This document shows positions 61,433 through 64,000 of a stretch of 64,000 nucleotides of DNA, piece by piece. Position 1 is the stretch's first letter. Every line of letters starts with the position of its first letter. The notes under the pieces are model-generated. The model was not told the origin of the DNA and did not search any database. It worked only from the letters and a program-made list of their open reading frames with translations. This stretch comes from Brucella tritici (GTDB lineage Bacteria > Pseudomonadota > Alphaproteobacteria > Rhizobiales > Rhizobiaceae): the NCBI RefSeq assembly GCF_902825325.1, contig NZ_CADEAR010000002.1:410846-474845 (forward strand), in the 5' to 3' direction. The translations under genes were made by a program, and so were the position numbers.

Positions 61433-63388
61433 TCAGCTCTTCGTCGATCCGTTCGAGGCAAGCTTGGTACCGTTTTCATCGCTGTTCAAAAGCGTGTCAA
61501 TGCGATCCCGTTCCTGCTTGAAGGCTTCAAGATCCTTGCCCGAAAGGGCCTTGTTGTCGGGTAGACGAATGCGCAGCGGATCGACCTTGGTACCGTTCAC
61601 AATCATTTCGTAGTGAAGGTGAGGACCGGTCGAAAGACCCGTCGACCCCACATAGCCGATCACCTGTCCCTGCCGCACGCGCGCACCGGCGGTAACGCCG
61701 CGGGCGATGGCGTTCTGGTGGCTATAGCTGCTTACATAACCATTGGCATGACGAATCAGGGTCTGGTTGCCATAACCGTTGGTCCAGCCCGCCTTCTCCA
61801 CCACGCCATTACCGGAAGCGATGATCGGCGTGCCGCGCGGTGCAGCCCAGTCCACGCCGGTATGCATGCGGCTATAGCCAAGGATCGGATGGCGGCGCAT
61901 GCCGAACGGTGAGCGGAATACACCATTGGGAACCGGATTACGGAGCAGGAACTGCTTCGCACTCTTGCCGTCGCCATTGAAGTAATCGACGCTGCCGTCC
62001 GGGGCCTGATAGCGATAGAATTTGCGGGTTGTTCCACCAAAATTGGCCGATACATACAGAAGCTGCGAATCGGCTTCCGGTTTGTCGGGGTCGTCCGGCA
62101 GCGAGAAGAATGCGTCGATCTGGTCGCTCGGCGACAGCCGCGACTGGAGATCGACATCGCTTGCCAGCATCTTGACGAGCTGTTCGCGCATCGTCTCCGA
62201 CATGCCATAGGCAAGCGCGGCACGGCTGATCCCGTCATAGACACTTGGCAGATTGCCTCGAATGGCTGTCGGAAGGGCGTTACCGTCGAAAGCTGTCTGC
62301 AGGAGCGGAGTCTGTTCTGGTTCGTCAGACGGAATATATTGTCCCCGGTCGTTGAGGGCGACGGTCACCAGATGGGTCGTGCGATTGTAGATGCTTGCAC
62401 GCACGATGCGGTCCCGGCCATCCTGCGTCTCGGTACCGATGCGCAGGACGCTGCCTTCCTTGAGGCGCGGTGAGTTCATCAACTTGGCAAGAGAGTCGGC
62501 CATGTTCTCGGCATCGTCGCCGGTATAGCCAGCATCTTCGAGCGTCTGCGCAATCTCAGCTGTCTGGCGGAAAGGGATCAACTCCTCCGAAAATCCTTCG
62601 CCAACCGTTTCGTCATCACCGCGCTGCGCCACACTGACATTCTCCTGCGTAATTTTCACGCCAAGCGCAGGTCCGAGCGCAAATGGAGAGTCGGTGCCGC
62701 CGAACCGGGCAGGATCGACATAATGAAGTGAAGCGACCTGAACGTCACCGTCCGTCAGAAGACCGCCCGTATCGCGTACAACCTTTTCGACCTCGTCGAC
62801 GGTAAGGTCGCTGGAAGCATCGAATGTTGCGCTGTTCATCGGAAAATCGACGACATGCAGGCTGACTTCGCTTTCGACCTTCGCGCCGTAAATCTGACCG
62901 GCATCGGCCGGCTGAGGCGCCGTGGGCCCTTCGGAGAACACGGTTAGAGCATTGAAAGCCGGATATTTGCGGTTGGTCGGATGATCGACAGCAAGAGCCA
63001 TGCGGACAAATTCGAATGGTCGCGTCCGGATGACTTCCCGTTCACCCACTTTCTGCATTGTCGAAAGATCAAAGCGGCGACGATCTCGCGCCTTCTGCTG
63101 GGAAACTGTGCTGACAAGACGCGCGCCCTTGATGATGGCGGCCTCGTCAGTCGCTCCCGGCATGTCGGTGCGGGCAAGAATTTCGGGCGGGGTCGCCAAT
63201 TGTTCGCGGCCATCGAGTGCTGCAAATAATGCAACGCCGATCAGCATGCAGGATGTAACGCCGGTCAGAAAGGTGCCAGCAAGCCAGCGGGCAGAAACTT
63301 CACGACGATCTGGTGGCCGTCGCCGTCCGCCTACGCTAAGCGGGGGCTCGTCACCCGGATCGAGATTGTTCGGCCCCATCTCTTTCAT
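61433..63388 (-). CDS. M23 family peptidoglycan endopeptidase, membrane-anchored
   Basis: 651 aa. A short cytoplasmic Arg/Pro-rich tail, one membrane helix (residues ~34-58) and a long periplasmic part ending in a LytM/M23 domain (~510-620). Metal ligands are intact: His and Asp in MHTGVDWAAPRGTPI and the HxH motif in TGPHLHYEMIVNG, so it should be an active endopeptidase rather than a degenerate activator. The middle contains a G5/OapA-like stretch. It may act with the transpeptidase next door in cell-wall remodelling. Similar genes often sit beside an rRNA operon in Brucella as I recall. Confidence 0.9.
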   Translation of the reverse strand: MKEMGPNNLDPGDEPPLSVGGRRRPPDRREVSARWLAGTFLTGVTSCMLIGVALFAALDGREQLATPPEILARTDMPGATDEAAIIKGARLVSTVSQQKARDRRRFDLSTMQKVGEREVIRTRPFEFVRMALAVDHPTNRKYPAFNALTVFSEGPTAPQPADAGQIYGAKVESEVSLHVVDFPMNSATFDASSDLTVDEVEKVVRDTGGLLTDGDVQVASLHYVDPARFGGTDSPFALGPALGVKITQENVSVAQRGDDETVGEGFSEELIPFRQTAEIAQTLEDAGYTGDDAENMADSLAKLMNSPRLKEGSVLRIGTETQDGRDRIVRASIYNRTTHLVTVALNDRGQYIPSDEPEQTPLLQTAFDGNALPTAIRGNLPSVYDGISRAALAYGMSETMREQLVKMLASDVDLQSRLSPSDQIDAFFSLPDDPDKPEADSQLLYVSANFGGTTRKFYRYQAPDGSVDYFNGDGKSAKQFLLRNPVPNGVFRSPFGMRRHPILGYSRMHTGVDWAAPRGTPIIASGNGVVEKAGWTNGYGNQTLIRHANGYVSSYSHQNAIARGVTAGARVRQGQVIGYVGSTGLSTGPHLHYEMIVNGTKVDPLRIRLPDNKALSGKDLEAFKQERDRIDTLLNSDENGTKLASNGSTKS

Positions 63389-63775
63389 ACTGCTATAGCC
63401 GGCCCTTCTTCAGAAACAGACTGCACAAAACGTGCTTGAAATCATTTGTCGGAAAAGCGGTTGAGCCGCCAATCCGGTGCTAAGGTGTCTTCCATCGTTT
63501 TGGAAGGCTCCCAAACGGGCATGAGAGTTTTGCCTTCCGAAGAAACGTAAGTCAACGACAAGCCTGCCGGACCAGGATTTCCACAGCAGTGCCAAGTCGT
63601 GCTTGATTGCCAGTTTCGAAAGTTAGGCGGACGCTATTTGGCTAATAAGGCCGGTTTATGGCCCTCCCAAGTGTGCTCGGTGCAATGAGTGCCCTATAAT
63701 ATAAGGTGAATACGTGGAAATCCGACGGCTTGTGGAAAGCTGTCAAAAAAACATCAAAAAACTTCAACGATGCTG
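63389..63775. other. Intergenic stretch upstream of the M23 gene
   Basis: 387 bases without a gene. A small hairpin CTTCCA-TCGTTT-TGGAAG is at 63491-63508. TATAAT occurs at 63695-63700 without a matching -35. No repeats recognised. Confidence 0.5.
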
Positions 63776-63805
63776 TTGACAGATATGAGGGGTGCCCCCT
63801 ATATA
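63776..63805 (+). promoter_or_regulatory. Strong sigma70-type promoter, likely rRNA operon P1
   Basis: Consensus TTGACA (63776-63781), 18-base spacer, TATATA (63800-63805), then a GC-rich discriminator. An A-rich tract (AAAAAAACATCAAAAAACTT) sits just upstream like an UP element. Placement after the M23 gene and the lack of any downstream ORF suggest it drives an rRNA operon beyond the window. Confidence 0.7.
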
Positions 63806-63988
63806 CGCCTCCACAACGAGGGCGGCGACGCTGCTAGCGGCAGACTGGTTCGTCCCTTGAGTTGGTTGAAAGGGTTTGGCGGTAACGTTGGATTTGAGTA
63901 GACCGGCGGCATTAGCGGGGCGCGAGTTCTGTTGATGTTGGAAGAAAAGAACGGCTTTTAAGTTTGTGATTTTCTTCAAAAAAATGGG

Positions 63989-64000
63989 TTGACACGCTGA
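63989..64000 (+). promoter_or_regulatory. Start of a second promoter (-35 TTGACA), cut by the window end
   Basis: Perfect -35 hexamer TTGACA at 63989-63994 after an A-rich stretch; the -10 would lie past the end. Tandem promoters ~213 bases apart fit an rRNA operon. Confidence 0.5.

Noticed and set aside
63695..63700. TATAAT box upstream of the rRNA-type promoter
   Set aside because: No acceptable -35 at 16-19 bases upstream.
63764..63979. 71-codon minus-strand frame at the window end
   Set aside because: Lies over the promoter region and has no family or ribosome binding site.

Overview
This 64 kb window is a stretch of alphaproteobacterial core chromosome. Gene content, gene order and protein sequences point to Rhizobiales, family Brucellaceae (Brucella, including the former Ochrobactrum). 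The clues are the ftsE-ftsX-ydcF-plsC order, argH-lptM-lysA-TIGR02302, secA divergent from ppiC-argJ-GNAT-mutT, and the long run methyltransferase-comF-grxC-nitrilase-DUF1178-ubiG-lysC-ptsP-prfA-prmC-DUF4167-clpB. Palindromic intergenic repeats of the kind seen in this family are also present. The species cannot be fixed from the sequence alone. There are no phages, IS elements, CRISPR arrays or obvious genomic islands. The genes are tightly packed and almost all are housekeeping.

Layout. 0-5 kb: a partial membrane-anchored protein divergent from ftsE-ftsX (cell division), then an ElyC/SanA/YdcF protein, plsC (phospholipid synthesis) and ppa. 5-11 kb: YggT, a ChaC-type gamma-glutamylcyclotransferase, a DUF2125 protein, hisC-tyrC (His and Tyr biosynthesis), a methyltransferase and hpt (purine salvage). 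11-17 kb, minus strand: argH, lptM, lysA and the large membrane protein TIGR02302/DUF4175. 17-22 kb: tlpA, a LysE exporter, a YaiI protein, a DMT exporter, a BrkB protein, an SDR, a HIG1 protein and a PduO cobalamin adenosyltransferase. 22.7-24.5 kb: queC-queD-queE (preQ0/queuosine synthesis) led by a clear preQ1-I riboswitch. 24.8-27.7 kb: etfB-etfA and a 3-hydroxybutyryl-CoA dehydrogenase. 28-31.8 kb: cysK, a universal stress protein, a cystathionine gamma-synthase family enzyme, a lipoprotein and tRNA-Leu(CAA). 32-37 kb, minus strand: envelope genes (flippase, GNAT/CelD-like acyltransferase, EptA-type phosphoethanolamine transferase, and a candidate 33-residue membrane peptide). 37-44 kb: secA, then ppiC, argJ, GNAT and mutT. 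44-56.8 kb: the conserved methyltransferase-to-DUF4167 run. 57-63.4 kb: clpB with a heat-shock-type promoter, an L,D-transpeptidase and an M23 endopeptidase. The last ~230 bp carry two strong sigma70-type promoters that look like the promoter region of an rRNA operon starting just outside the window.

The most interesting items lie between the genes. They are the preQ1-I riboswitch over queC, a multi-branched RNA leader directly in front of the DUF4167 gene that I cannot assign to a known class, a terminator-like hairpin abutting the Shine-Dalgarno sequence of the cystathionine gamma-synthase gene, an ACGT-N2-ACGT palindrome before etfBA, five palindromic mosaic repeats, and two small ORFs with good ribosome binding sites (33 and 42 codons).
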